Source of the DNA: Aquisphaera insulae
GTDB lineage: Bacteria > Planctomycetota > Planctomycetia > Isosphaerales > Isosphaeraceae
Reading direction: 5' to 3'
Assembly (NCBI RefSeq): GCF_011064615.1
Contig: NZ_JAALJH010000064.1
Span: 1-53,965, forward strand
DNA length: 53,965 bases
Shown here: positions 1 to 8,392 of the stretch, in pieces
How the letters are laid out: each line of letters starts with the position of its first letter
Numbering within the stretch: position 1 is the first letter of the stretch
Program-made: the position numbers and the translations under genes
The notes under the pieces: generated by a model
The model's database searches: none
The model's input: the letters and a program-made list of their open reading frames with translations, nothing else
What the model was told of the DNA's origin: nothing

Positions 1-8
1 CCGAGGGA

Positions 9-1049
9 ATGATGTCCGAGAACCATGCCGCCGTCATCATCATCGGTTCAGGCTCATCCGGCCTGACCGCCGCCCTGTACGCCGCGAGGGCCAATCTCTC
101 GCCCCTCGTCTTCGAGGGGAAGGAGCCCGGGGGCCAGCTCACCCTGACCACTTCGGTGGACAACTTCCCGGGCTTCCCCGACGGCATCCAGGGGCCCGAG
201 CTGATGGACCTGATGCGCAAGCAGGCCCAGCGATTCGGGGCCCGGACCCGGTGGGAGACGGCCTCCGCCGTGGACCTCTCCCGGCGACCGTTCCGGGTGC
301 AGACCACCGACGACCCCAGCGGTGATCCGTCCAGCGGCACCCTCCGGGACTACACGGCGGACGCCCTGATCGTCGCCACCGGCGCCTCGGCCCGATGGCT
401 CGGGAATGAGGGCCCCTACCGGGGCAACGGCGTCAGCACCTGCGCCACCTGCGACGGGGCCCTCTATCGCGGCAAGGAGATCGCCGTGGTCGGGGGTGGA
501 GACTCCGCGGTGGAGGAGGCCACCTTCCTGACCCGGTTCGCCTCCAAGGTCACGCTGATCCATCGCCGGGACTCGCTCCGGGCCTCCAAGGTCATGCAGG
601 ACCGGCTCGAGAGCAACCCGAAGATCGCCTACGCGTGGAACTCGGAAGTGGACGCGATGCTCGGCGAGAAGTTCCAGAACGTGGACCTCCTGAACGGAGT
701 CCGGCTGAAATCCACCAGGGACGGCTCGACCCGTGACCTGAAGATCGACGGGCTGTTCCTGGCCATCGGCCACACCCCGAACACGGCCGTCTTCAAGGGT
801 CAGCTCGCGACCACGCCGGAGGGCTACCTGCTGACCCGGACCGCGCTGGCGTGGAAGGGGATCGAGGCGCCCGCCGGGCTGCACGAGTCGATGCCGAACT
901 ACGGCACGGCGACCAGCGTCGAGGGGGTCTTCGCCTGCGGCGACGTCGTGGACACCCACTATCGCCAGGCGATCACCGCGGCCGGCTCCGGGTGCGCCGC
1001 GGCGATGGACTGCGAGAAATGGCTGGAGACCCAGGGCACCGGTCATTGA
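9..1049 (+). CDS. trxB: Thioredoxin reductase (NADPH)
   Basis: Flavoprotein that uses NADPH to reduce thioredoxin in the cytoplasm. The sequence shows an N-terminal FAD-binding GSGSSGLTAA motif (about residues 13-22), the redox-active CATC pair at Cys145/Cys148, an NADPH-binding GGGDSAVEE motif near 160-168, an HRRD segment typical of NADPH preference, and a C-terminal second FAD motif ending GDVVD. At 346 aa it is slightly long for the low-molecular-weight TrxR family because of an insert of about 10 residues near 102-112. ATG codons at 9 and 12 are both possible, and the upstream region lies outside the window. Its 3' end overlaps the convergent histidine kinase gene by 7 bp. Confidence 0.95.
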   Translation: MMSENHAAVIIIGSGSSGLTAALYAARANLSPLVFEGKEPGGQLTLTTSVDNFPGFPDGIQGPELMDLMRKQAQRFGARTRWETASAVDLSRRPFRVQTTDDPSGDPSSGTLRDYTADALIVATGASARWLGNEGPYRGNGVSTCATCDGALYRGKEIAVVGGGDSAVEEATFLTRFASKVTLIHRRDSLRASKVMQDRLESNPKIAYAWNSEVDAMLGEKFQNVDLLNGVRLKSTRDGSTRDLKIDGLFLAIGHTPNTAVFKGQLATTPEGYLLTRTALAWKGIEAPAGLHESMPNYGTATSVEGVFACGDVVDTHYRQAITAAGSGCAAAMDCEKWLETQGTGH

Positions 1050-2449
1050 CCCTCGCCCGAGGGAGGCGTCGTCTCGGCGGCCGGACGGGCGGCCTGGTGG
1101 CGCGGGATCGCCACGGTGAACCTCGAGCCGGATCCCGGCCGGCTCGCCACCGAGACCTGGCCGCGGATCGATGAGACCAGGTGCTTGACGATCGCCAGTC
1201 CCAGCCCGGTGCCCCCCAGCTCGCGGCTCCGGGCCTTGTCCACGCGGTAGAATCGCTCGAAGATCCTGGGCAGGTCGTCGCGGGGGATCCCGATCCCCGT
1301 GTCCGTGACCTCCACGGCCACGACGCCGTCCCCCTGCGAGCAGGTCATCTGGACCGCGCCGGACTCCGGCGTGTACTTGATGGCGTTGTCCAGCAGGTTG
1401 TCGAAGATCTGGCGGATCGCCTCCTCGTCCGCGACCACGAGCACGTCCGGGCCCACCTCGCCGGGCTGGAAGGTGAGCACCAGGCCCTTGGATTCGGCCC
1501 GCCCCCGATGCGCGTCCAGGCAGGCCGCGAGGAGGGGGACCAGCGGGACCGGCCGGTGCTCGTAGAATTCCTGGGCGGACTCCAGCCGGGCCAGGCTCAG
1601 CATGTCGAGGATGATCTGGTTGAGCCGATCCGCCTGCTCATCGATCCGCTCGAGGTAGCGGCGGTTCACGTCGTCGTCGTGGAGCGCCCAGTCCAGGAGC
1701 GTCTCGGCGTAGGCCTTGATCGAGGCCAGCGGCGTCTTCAGCTCGTGGGAGGCGTTGGCCACGAAGTCCTGGCGCATCCGCTCCAGCCGGCGGAGGTCGG
1801 TCACGTCGTGGAAGACCAGCACGGCCCCCGCCGCGGCCCCGCCGTGGAGCGGCGTCCCGCGGACCGACAGGGTCCGCACCATGCCCCGGAGCGCCGGGTC
1901 GCGGAACGGGAGGGTGACCTCGCCCTGGAACGCGTCCGGCGGCGAGAGCCGGAAGGTCTCCTCGACCGCCTCCTGGATCTGCGGGCTGCGGATCAGCTCC
2001 GGGACCAGGCGGCCCGCGGATCCGCCGTCCAGGCCGAACATGGCGTCCGCGCTGGCGTTGGCCAGGAGGAGCCGGCGCCGCGGGTCCACCGCGATCACGG
2101 CCTCCGCCATGGCGCCCAGGACGACGCGGAGCTGTTCGCGATCCCCCTCCAGCCGGTCGAGCCGGCCCTGGATCAGCGGCGAGGCGGTATTGAACGAGCG
2201 GACCAGCGGCCCGATCGGCCCCCCCACGTCCACCAGGACGGGCCGAGCCCGTCGGCCCTCGCCCAGCAGCTCCACCCCGCGGCGGACCTCCCTGAGCGCG
2301 CGCGACCAATGCCAGGCCATGGCGACGCCCGCCAGGGCCGAAACCAGACCGAAGGCGATCAGGAACCCCGCCATCCCCACCCGGACCCCCGCAACGTCGC
2401 CTCGTTCCAGCTCGGTCCCCAGTATCGGCGGACGATCATCCGGGGTCAA
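1043..2449 (-). CDS. PhoR-like sensor histidine kinase
   Basis: Membrane-bound histidine kinase of a two-component system. One hydrophobic segment (about residues 26-48) is followed by a HAMP-like linker, a PAS domain (about 105-218), a HisKA box with phospho-acceptor His235 in SHELKTP, and a HATPase domain with N (NLLDNAIKYTPE), G1 (DTGIGIP) and G2 (GGTGLGLAIV) boxes. There is no sizeable periplasmic sensor region, so sensing is probably through PAS or the membrane segment. The listed start is TTG; an internal ATG at 2371, just before the membrane segment, is an alternative. No response regulator gene is adjacent. The PhoR assignment is by architecture only, and the signal is unknown. Confidence 0.88.
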   Translation of the reverse strand: MTPDDRPPILGTELERGDVAGVRVGMAGFLIAFGLVSALAGVAMAWHWSRALREVRRGVELLGEGRRARPVLVDVGGPIGPLVRSFNTASPLIQGRLDRLEGDREQLRVVLGAMAEAVIAVDPRRRLLLANASADAMFGLDGGSAGRLVPELIRSPQIQEAVEETFRLSPPDAFQGEVTLPFRDPALRGMVRTLSVRGTPLHGGAAAGAVLVFHDVTDLRRLERMRQDFVANASHELKTPLASIKAYAETLLDWALHDDDVNRRYLERIDEQADRLNQIILDMLSLARLESAQEFYEHRPVPLVPLLAACLDAHRGRAESKGLVLTFQPGEVGPDVLVVADEEAIRQIFDNLLDNAIKYTPESGAVQMTCSQGDGVVAVEVTDTGIGIPRDDLPRIFERFYRVDKARSRELGGTGLGLAIVKHLVSSIRGQVSVASRPGSGSRFTVAIPRHQAARPAAETTPPSGEGQ

Positions 2450-2485
2450 CCTGCGCCCCGGGCCCGCGATTCGCGCCGCCGGTCG

Positions 2486-3715
2486 TCACGAGAGCCTGAA
2501 TTCCGCCGCCTTCAGGCGTTCGATCTCCCCGGGATCCGGGAACGATCGCACCCGGTAACGTTCCGGATAGACGTCGATCGGCTCGATCCGATCGCCGACG
2601 ATGTCCATCATCCGATCCCACGTCACGGAGGCCACCAGGGTCTTCCCATCGGGCTGACTGGCGTCGGCGAAGCAGACGATATCGGTCCGGGGCAGGAGCG
2701 AATCGAGCCCGCGGCCCCAGAGGCACGAGCTGGCCAGACGCCCGCTCTCGCGATCCTGCAAGGCCGAGTAACTTGCGACCGAGATCCCCTCTCCGTTCGC
2801 CCTGTACAGGCCCTGGAGCAACTCCTGCTGGTCGTGGTAGTCCCGGGCCATCACGCCCAGGATCAGCGACTGGATGGGCCGATGGGCCGGCGAGTCCTCC
2901 GGCGGAAGGTACGGGGTCCAGGTCCCGTATTCGAGGCGGAGCGGGAAGGCGTGCAACGGCCGCGGCCGTTCGAGCGCCCCGGCCGCGGCGGCCACCAGGA
3001 CCATCTGCCCCGACGGATCCTCGGAACCCGTGAGGATCAGCGTGTCTCGGTTGGGGATCAGGACGACGGGATCGCCCTCGACGTCGTGAGCCCCGATGAG
3101 ATCGGTCAGGAGGATCCGCGACGCGTCGTAGTTGTCACGCCAGGGGGACATCCAGACGCCCGGGGCCAGGGGCTGGAGCCCCTGGCCGCTCAGCCCGGCC
3201 AGGTTGAGCATGGCCAGGTCCATGGCCTCCTCCAGGGTGACGCCCCAGCGATCGAGCTGCTGGCCGTTGATCTGCGACATGGCGTGCGGCAGGTCGTAGA
3301 CGAGCCCGGCCCCGTAGTGCTCCCCGACCACCCGATACGGCCAGTCGAACTCGGCACTCCCGTCGACCCTCGACTGCAGCTTCATGATCTCGAAGGAGGC
3401 CCGGTTCCGGACCCCGGGGAGCAGGTCATGCGAGGCGTCGCCGAAGTCCTCGGGGATCCCCTTGCGGCCCTCGATCCAGCTCCGGAGGAACCGGGAGAGC
3501 ACCATCGGCCGCTCTGACCTGGGGACGGCCAGATACTCCCGGTAGGTATTCCCGAGGTTGATCAGATACCCCGCGTCGCCGACGGAGACTAGGCGGAACT
3601 CGCGGGGGTCGTAGCGGAACTCGAGCGGCTCGCCGGCCTTCCGAAGCCCCGCGGCGATGACCCTGGCGAATTGCCGGCGGCGATAGGGGCCCAGGAATCG
3701 ATCGAGGATGTCCAA
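2486..3715 (-). CDS. Uncharacterised protein, possibly DUF1444 (YtpQ) family
   Basis: A 409-residue soluble protein without signal peptide or membrane segment. Overall composition and the repeated aliphatic/aromatic blocks (NLGNTYREY near 67-75, DLPHAMSQINGQQLDRWGV near 141-159, LNLAG near 170) resemble the DUF1444/YtpQ family, whose function is not established; this match is from memory and tentative. The start used is TTG, preceded by a purine-rich stretch GGGTGGG at a suitable distance. It lies 22 nt after the stop of a small same-strand gene and 36 nt before the histidine kinase, so the three may be one transcript. No catalytic motif is recognised. Confidence 0.7.
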   Translation of the reverse strand: MDILDRFLGPYRRRQFARVIAAGLRKAGEPLEFRYDPREFRLVSVGDAGYLINLGNTYREYLAVPRSERPMVLSRFLRSWIEGRKGIPEDFGDASHDLLPGVRNRASFEIMKLQSRVDGSAEFDWPYRVVGEHYGAGLVYDLPHAMSQINGQQLDRWGVTLEEAMDLAMLNLAGLSGQGLQPLAPGVWMSPWRDNYDASRILLTDLIGAHDVEGDPVVLIPNRDTLILTGSEDPSGQMVLVAAAAGALERPRPLHAFPLRLEYGTWTPYLPPEDSPAHRPIQSLILGVMARDYHDQQELLQGLYRANGEGISVASYSALQDRESGRLASSCLWGRGLDSLLPRTDIVCFADASQPDGKTLVASVTWDRMMDIVGDRIEPIDVYPERYRVRSFPDPGEIERLKAAEFRLS

Positions 3716-3737
3716 GAGAATCCCACCCCACCTCGGC

Positions 3738-4109
3738 CTACTCGATCACGCGGATGTGCTGCGTCTTGCCCCGGTCGAGCCAGCTCAGGAACGCGTCCTG
3801 CTCGTCCGTCAATTCGACGTCCGTCGTGTTCGCCGTGTCGAGCGGCGAGACGAGCTGGAAGACCCCTTCCATCAGCCACCTCGTGACGTCGACGGACGCG
3901 ATCCAGAACTCGTCGTCGCGCAGCTCCGGCACGCCGTCACGGTCGGTCGGGGACATGAAATAGACGAGCTGAGATCGCAGCCGCGCCGAGATCGGCAGCG
4001 GAGGGATCTCGGGATGGTCGACCGATAGCACCTTCAGTTGCGACATGAGATTCGACCCGCCGTAAATCCTGCCGTCCCGCCTCGTCCCGACGAGTATCGA
4101 ATTCTCCAC
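3738..4109 (-). CDS. Hypothetical protein, 123 aa
   Basis: Small, mildly acidic protein of unknown function with no signal peptide or recognisable motif. It begins with a GTG codon that lacks a clear ribosome binding site. An internal ATG at 4046 (MSQLKVLSV) preceded by a GGCGGG stretch is a credible alternative start, giving about 102 residues. It shares strand and close spacing with the 409-residue protein downstream, suggesting co-transcription. The run VDVTRWLMEGVFQLVSPLDTA near residues 72-92 looks like a folded helical region, but nothing identifies a family. Confidence 0.6.
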   Translation of the reverse strand: MENSILVGTRRDGRIYGGSNLMSQLKVLSVDHPEIPPLPISARLRSQLVYFMSPTDRDGVPELRDDEFWIASVDVTRWLMEGVFQLVSPLDTANTTDVELTDEQDAFLSWLDRGKTQHIRVIE

Positions 4110-4170
4110 GAGCGGCGAAGGGGCGTCAAGCCTGCGAGGGCGGGACGCGCCGCTCCTCGCCCCGGCCGAT

Positions 4171-4899
4171 TCAACGCCGGAGCGTGCAGGGCCTCGGTGG
4201 CGAGTCGCGAAGGCAGACGATCTCGACGAGGTCCACGGCCCGGGCCGCCTCCGGGAAAAACGGATCCACCAGCCCTGCCGCCGCCGCCTCGCCCCGCGTC
4301 GAGCCCGCGGCCGCCGTCCGACTCTTGAGCAGGACGAGGCGATCCGCCCCCAGCCATGCCGCGATCCGCGCCGCGATCGAGTCCGAGGTGACGTCCCAGC
4401 TCGCGGGCAGGGGATCCGGGCTCGTGTCCTCGACGACCTTCAGGAAGGAACTCGCGGACACGATCGCCCGCAGGCCATCGGTCTGGCACTCGACCAGCTC
4501 GCGAGGGTGCCGCACCGCCCGGGAATCGGCCACCAGGCTCGCGAGGAGCTCCGCCGTGACGTCCATGGACCGGATCGCCAGCCGGTGGGCCGCCTCGTCC
4601 CCGAGCCCATGAACGCGGTCGAGCTCCCTCACCACATCCGCGATCGGGCCGCCGCCCGCGATCAGCACGAACGGCCGACCCGATCCGGGCTGAACGGATC
4701 GCTGCTCGTCGAGCCAGAGATTCAACCGGGTCGGCAGCTCCGGCCAGGTCAGCAGGCTGCCTCCGACCTTGACCACCGTGAGGCGAGGGTGGGATGAGCC
4801 CTCGGCGCGGCGGCCGGCCGCCTCGGGAGGGCGAGGCTCCGGCCGAGCCCCGGGCGGGCCCTGGATCGCCGACGCGGCCTCCTTCCCGGGCTCAGCCAC
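4171..4899 (-). CDS. mfnE: Amino-acid-kinase-fold protein, MfnE-like (methanofuran/H4MPT-linked)
   Basis: A 242-residue kinase of the amino acid kinase fold. The N-terminus has the lysine loop VVKVGGSLL, followed by the glycine loop LIAGGGPIADVVRELD, and near the C-terminus the nucleotide-binding LVLLKSRTA. In archaea the related MfnE phosphorylates the aminomethylfuran phosphate precursor of methanofuran. I assign this role from homology plus the adjacent mfnF- and mfnD-like genes. The start chosen is GTG at 4899, preceded by GGGAGAGG; it overlaps the upstream stop in the sequence GTGGCTGA, consistent with translational coupling. A longer frame exists upstream, but it would run deep into the preceding gene and is rejected. 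Confidence 0.75.
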   Translation of the reverse strand: MAEPGKEAASAIQGPPGARPEPRPPEAAGRRAEGSSHPRLTVVKVGGSLLTWPELPTRLNLWLDEQRSVQPGSGRPFVLIAGGGPIADVVRELDRVHGLGDEAAHRLAIRSMDVTAELLASLVADSRAVRHPRELVECQTDGLRAIVSASSFLKVVEDTSPDPLPASWDVTSDSIAARIAAWLGADRLVLLKSRTAAAGSTRGEAAAAGLVDPFFPEAARAVDLVEIVCLRDSPPRPCTLRR

Positions 4900-5968
4900 C
4901 AGCCTCTCCCTTCTCCGACTCCTGGAGGCCAGGCTCGCCCTCCGAGAGCCCGAGCAAGGCGCAGGCGCAGGCGGCGGTCGAGCCCGCGGGTCCCCAGATC
5001 CCCGCCAGGCCGATCCGGGCGGGCCCGCCCCCGAACGCGGCGACCGCGACGCGATCCGCCAGGAATTCTCCGGAGCCCGCGACGACGACGACCTCCGGCG
5101 TGCCGATCGTCGAGGCGCACACATGCCGTGCCGCCTCCGAGAGCCGGCCGACAAGCGACGCCTCCGCCGCCCGGGCCATGCCGAGGGCATCCCCGGACGA
5201 GAAACCGTCGCGGTCGTCGCCGACCATCCGGGCGAGGCGATCGCGGGCCGCCTCGACCGTGGCGGGGCGGCCGTCCGCGGTCGCCCGGTCCCCCGGATCG
5301 GGGCTGATGTCGCCGGTCGTCAGGAAGACGTCCAGGGTCGTCGCGAACAGCTCGGCGGCCAGCCCGATGGGCCCTTCTTCCCCGAGGGCCAGCTCCGCGG
5401 CCAGGGCAGAGAGCGGGGTTCGCCGCACGCCGGCGTAGACGAGCTCCCGGGACCTCAGCCGCTGACGATCGCTCCGGCCACGCACGGCGACCCGGCCCCC
5501 GTCCAGCGGGATGAGGTCCGTCGTGGTCGACCCGACGTCGATGAGGATCCCGCGGCGTCCCCCGATCAGCCGGGCCGCCACGGTCGCGAGCGCCAGCCAG
5601 TTGGACGCGGCCGCCAGCGTCGGCTCGCGGCGGATCGACTCGATGTCGTGGAACCGGCCGTCGGTCCCCCAGGTCCAGACCGGACGCCCGGCCGCCGCCC
5701 GCTCGACGGCCGCGATCACCGCGAGCACCCCTTCGAGCCGGGTCCGGTAGCAATCGCAAAGCTCGGCCGTCATCGTGAGCGCAATCCGGCCGAATCCGGG
5801 GAAGGTTCCCGCCAGCGACGAGAGGGCCGCCCCGAGCCCCTCCGGGTTCTTCCAGACCTCGAAGGGGACGGTCCGAACCTGGCCCCCCCCATGGGCCGCC
5901 TTCAGGTTGGCCCCCCCGACGTCCAGCGCCAGCCAGGCCGAGTCCACGCCGTCCGAGGGCCTATCCAT
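4892..5968 (-). CDS. mfnF: H4MPT-linked C1 pathway protein, MfnF-like (hydantoinase/oxoprolinase-fold)
   Basis: A 358-residue ASKHA-fold protein. ALDVGGANLKAA at the N-terminus is a phosphate-1-like loop, and GILIDVGSTTTDLIPL in the middle is the second acidic glycine-rich loop typical of hydantoinase/oxoprolinase-like proteins. Archaeal MfnF joins the furan phosphate unit to the glutamyl-tyramine unit of methanofuran; that role is inferred here. The start is ATG at 5968, overlapping the upstream stop as ATGGATAG. The gene is the middle member of mfnD>mfnF>mfnE. A C-terminal Cys-rich piece (TAACACALL) is notable but unexplained. Confidence 0.75.
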   Translation of the reverse strand: MDRPSDGVDSAWLALDVGGANLKAAHGGGQVRTVPFEVWKNPEGLGAALSSLAGTFPGFGRIALTMTAELCDCYRTRLEGVLAVIAAVERAAAGRPVWTWGTDGRFHDIESIRREPTLAAASNWLALATVAARLIGGRRGILIDVGSTTTDLIPLDGGRVAVRGRSDRQRLRSRELVYAGVRRTPLSALAAELALGEEGPIGLAAELFATTLDVFLTTGDISPDPGDRATADGRPATVEAARDRLARMVGDDRDGFSSGDALGMARAAEASLVGRLSEAARHVCASTIGTPEVVVVAGSGEFLADRVAVAAFGGGPARIGLAGIWGPAGSTAACACALLGLSEGEPGLQESEKGEAGG

Positions 5969-7031
5969 GCTCGACGCTCCCGGGGACCTCGACCAGGTCG
6001 ACGCGGCCGCTACCATCGAAGTCCGCGCGGATGCCGCCGGGCAGGGCCGCGGCGAGCGTCCCCGCCGGCATCGGCTCGAAGCCCGGCACGCCGCAGGCGG
6101 CCAGCCAGGCCCTCGCCAGGCGCCCGGGGGGGAGGAGCCGGCAGAGCCCCACGATCGACGTCGTCGGCCGTGGGTTCAGCTCGACGATGACCGCCTCCTT
6201 GCGCCCGGCCTCCAGGAGGAAGTCCACCCCCACCAGGCCGCGAAGGCCGGGGACGGTCTCGACCAGCCGGCGGAGCGAGGGAGCGGCGGCCGGCGCGGGG
6301 ACCGGGACCGAGCCGCCGCGGTAGACCAGCCGGCCACGGTCCACGACCACGTCCTGGAGCCCGGTCGCGACGAGCTCGGCCCTCCCCCCGCCGACCAGGA
6401 AGGTCGCGCTCATGGGGACTCCCGGGTGATAGTCCTGGAGCAGGGCGAGCGGCATGCTCCGTGCGCCCGGCGGCAGGTCATCGGGCCCCTCGAGCCGATA
6501 CGTGTCGAGCGAGCCCGCGCCGTCGAGCGGCTTCAGGACCGCGGGGAAGCGGGCCTCGCGGGGCAGGCCCCCGGCCGGCATGACGACCTCGGACGCGGGG
6601 CTCGCGAAGCCCCGCTCCTCCAGCCAGTGGGCCATCCTCGCCTTGTCGCCGGCCAGCTCGATCCCTCCCGAAGAGCAGCCCAGGGACCGGATACCTTCCG
6701 CCTCCAGGGCCCGTGCCAGCGAGGCGAGCACGCCGCCTGTCTCGGGCGCGATCGCCAGCGTATAATCCGCCTCGCGGGCGAGCGCGAGCCAGGCGTCCGG
6801 TGCCGAACCGCGAGTTCTGCTCGTGATCCAGGGGCCGGGGTCGTCCCGCAGCCGCTCGTCGAGCGTCACGACGACCCTCACCGAATCGTCCGCCGCCGCG
6901 AACTCCCGGCAGAGCGCCCGCCGCATGGCGGCGCCTTCCCGGGCCAGCGACGCCGGCAGCTCCCGGTTCGCCAGGCCGCCGCCGGTGACCCACTCGTGGA
7001 TCAGGAGCGTTATTCTCCCCGAGGCGCCCAT
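5961..7031 (-). CDS. mfnD: ATP-grasp ligase, MfnD-like (tyramine/tyrosine-glutamate ligase)
   Basis: A 356-residue ATP-grasp enzyme. The N-terminal block IHEWVTGGGL is characteristic of the MfnD group. The ATP-grasp core follows: the lysine in DKARMAHWLEE, AVLKPLDGAGS, and the metal-binding VIVELNPRPTTS near residue 285. MfnD forms the gamma-glutamyl amide of tyramine in methanofuran synthesis. Bacterial methanofuran is reported to carry tyrosine instead of tyramine, so the actual acceptor may be tyrosine. It is first in a minus-strand trio with 8-bp overlaps. Its ATG overlaps the divergent HisA-like gene's ATG (CATG at 7029-7032), so any promoter must lie inside that gene. Confidence 0.78.
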   Translation of the reverse strand: MGASGRITLLIHEWVTGGGLANRELPASLAREGAAMRRALCREFAAADDSVRVVVTLDERLRDDPGPWITSRTRGSAPDAWLALAREADYTLAIAPETGGVLASLARALEAEGIRSLGCSSGGIELAGDKARMAHWLEERGFASPASEVVMPAGGLPREARFPAVLKPLDGAGSLDTYRLEGPDDLPPGARSMPLALLQDYHPGVPMSATFLVGGGRAELVATGLQDVVVDRGRLVYRGGSVPVPAPAAAPSLRRLVETVPGLRGLVGVDFLLEAGRKEAVIVELNPRPTTSIVGLCRLLPPGRLARAWLAACGVPGFEPMPAGTLAAALPGGIRADFDGSGRVDLVEVPGSVEHG

Positions 7032-7782
7032 GCCGTCCCATCCGCTCCGCGTGATACCCGTCCTCGACGTGACGTCCGGTCGCGCCGTGCACGCCGTCGG
7101 CGGCGACCGTCCTCATTATGCGGACCTCCGCTCCCGTCTGCATCCCTCCACCGACCCGCTGGCGATCGCAGGGGCCTTTCGCGACACACTCGGGCTGACG
7201 GAGCCCTACCTCGCCGACCTCGATGCCATCGCCGGCGGTCCCCCCGACCTGACCCTCTACCGCTCGCTCATCGATCGTGGGCTCCGCCCCTGGATCGATG
7301 CCGGGATCCGCGACGAGGCCGACCTGGATGCGATGGCCGATCTCGACGGCGCGACCTTCGTCCTCGGGCTGGAGACCCTGGCCGGACCGGCGGAACTGGG
7401 GGTCATCCTCGATCGGGTCGATCCGGCACGAGCGATCCTCAGCCTGGACCTGTTCGACGGGATCCCTCGGTTCGCGCCGGGCTCGAACTGGCCGTCGTCG
7501 GACCCGAAGGCCCTCGGCCGGTTCGTCGTCAGCCTGGGCGTCCGACGGCTCCTGCTCCTGGACCTGGCCCGGGTCGGCCGCGGGAACGGGACCGGGACGG
7601 AAGGCCTGCTCCGGACGCTCCGCGAGGGCCTGCCCGAAGCGGAGCTTGCCGTCGGCGGCGGGGTCGCGACGATCGACGACGTCCTCGCGCTGGGGATCGC
7701 GGGGGCCTCGGCCGTCCTGATCGGCTCCGCACTCCACGACGGACGCATCGACGCCTGTTCCCTGACACGGCTCTCGTCGTGA
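7030..7782 (+). CDS. HisA/HisF-related TIM-barrel protein of the C1-carrier locus
   Basis: A 250-residue (beta-alpha)8 protein related to HisA. It keeps the first-strand Asp (Asp13 in PVLDV), an aspartate in ILSLDLFDG near residue 140, and the two C-terminal phosphate-binding segments (AVGGGVAT and ASAVLIGSALHDG). The N-terminal VHAVGGDRPHY resembles HisA's substrate loop. It is not near other his genes but directly divergent from mfnD, so I infer a role in methanofuran or H4MPT synthesis rather than histidine synthesis. The start ATG at 7030 has GAGG 6 nt upstream. The substrate is unknown, and a moonlighting HisA cannot be excluded. Confidence 0.75.
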   Translation: MPSHPLRVIPVLDVTSGRAVHAVGGDRPHYADLRSRLHPSTDPLAIAGAFRDTLGLTEPYLADLDAIAGGPPDLTLYRSLIDRGLRPWIDAGIRDEADLDAMADLDGATFVLGLETLAGPAELGVILDRVDPARAILSLDLFDGIPRFAPGSNWPSSDPKALGRFVVSLGVRRLLLLDLARVGRGNGTGTEGLLRTLREGLPEAELAVGGGVATIDDVLALGIAGASAVLIGSALHDGRIDACSLTRLSS

Positions 7783-7865
7783 ACCCCGCCTCGGCTTGCC
7801 GCGGGCCGTGCCCGCGCCTACGATCTCCGTAGCCTCCCCCAACAGTCTCCCTGCGGGCTCGAAGG

Positions 7866-8369
7866 ATGAAGATCGAAGACCAGGCAACCAACTTCTACGG
7901 CTTCCACGCCCGTAGCCTGAGCGGCGACGACGTGGACCTCGCACGCTTCGAGGGCAAGGTCGTCCTGGTCGTCAACACGGCCAGCAAGTGCGGATTCACG
8001 CCGCAGTACGCCGGGCTCGAGGAGCTCTACAAGAAGTACGGCGGGGACGGGCTCGTCGTGCTGGGATTCCCGTGCAACCAGTTCGGCAACCAGGAGCCGG
8101 GGGACGAGTCGTCCATCGAATCGACCTGTCGGGTCAACTACGGCGTGAGCTTCCCGGTCTTCGCAAAGCTGGACGTGAACGGATCGGCCGCACACCCACT
8201 GTTTCGGTGGCTGAAGTCCGCGCTGCCCGGGCTGATGGGGGGCTCCATCAAGTGGAACTTCACCAAGTTCCTGCTCGGCCGCGACGGCAAGCCCCTGAAG
8301 CGATTCGCCCCGATCACGCCCCCCGCGAAGCTCGAACCGGACATTCGCAAGGCGCTGGGCCTGGGCTGA
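7866..8369 (+). CDS. Glutathione peroxidase family thiol peroxidase (2-Cys, probably thioredoxin-dependent)
   Basis: Reduces hydrogen peroxide and organic peroxides. The peroxidatic cysteine is Cys42 in NTASKCGFT, with the catalytic Gln76 (FGNQEPG) and Trp130 (KWNFTKF) of the GPx tetrad. A second conserved cysteine, Cys88 in the helix before YGVSFPVF, matches the resolving cysteine of thioredoxin-dependent GPx enzymes, so despite the name it is probably reduced by thioredoxin. 167 aa is normal for the bacterial family. No signal peptide is present. It stands alone, convergent with the PTPS-family gene 23 bp away. Confidence 0.92.
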   Translation: MKIEDQATNFYGFHARSLSGDDVDLARFEGKVVLVVNTASKCGFTPQYAGLEELYKKYGGDGLVVLGFPCNQFGNQEPGDESSIESTCRVNYGVSFPVFAKLDVNGSAAHPLFRWLKSALPGLMGGSIKWNFTKFLLGRDGKPLKRFAPITPPAKLEPDIRKALGLG

Positions 8370-8392
8370 GGACGATCGTCTCCAGGTCGGAG

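Noticed and set aside
4900..5190. N-terminal extension of the MfnE-like kinase
   Set aside because: It would overlap the mfnF gene heavily and is Arg-rich noise. GTG 4899 has a ribosome binding site and a typical family start.
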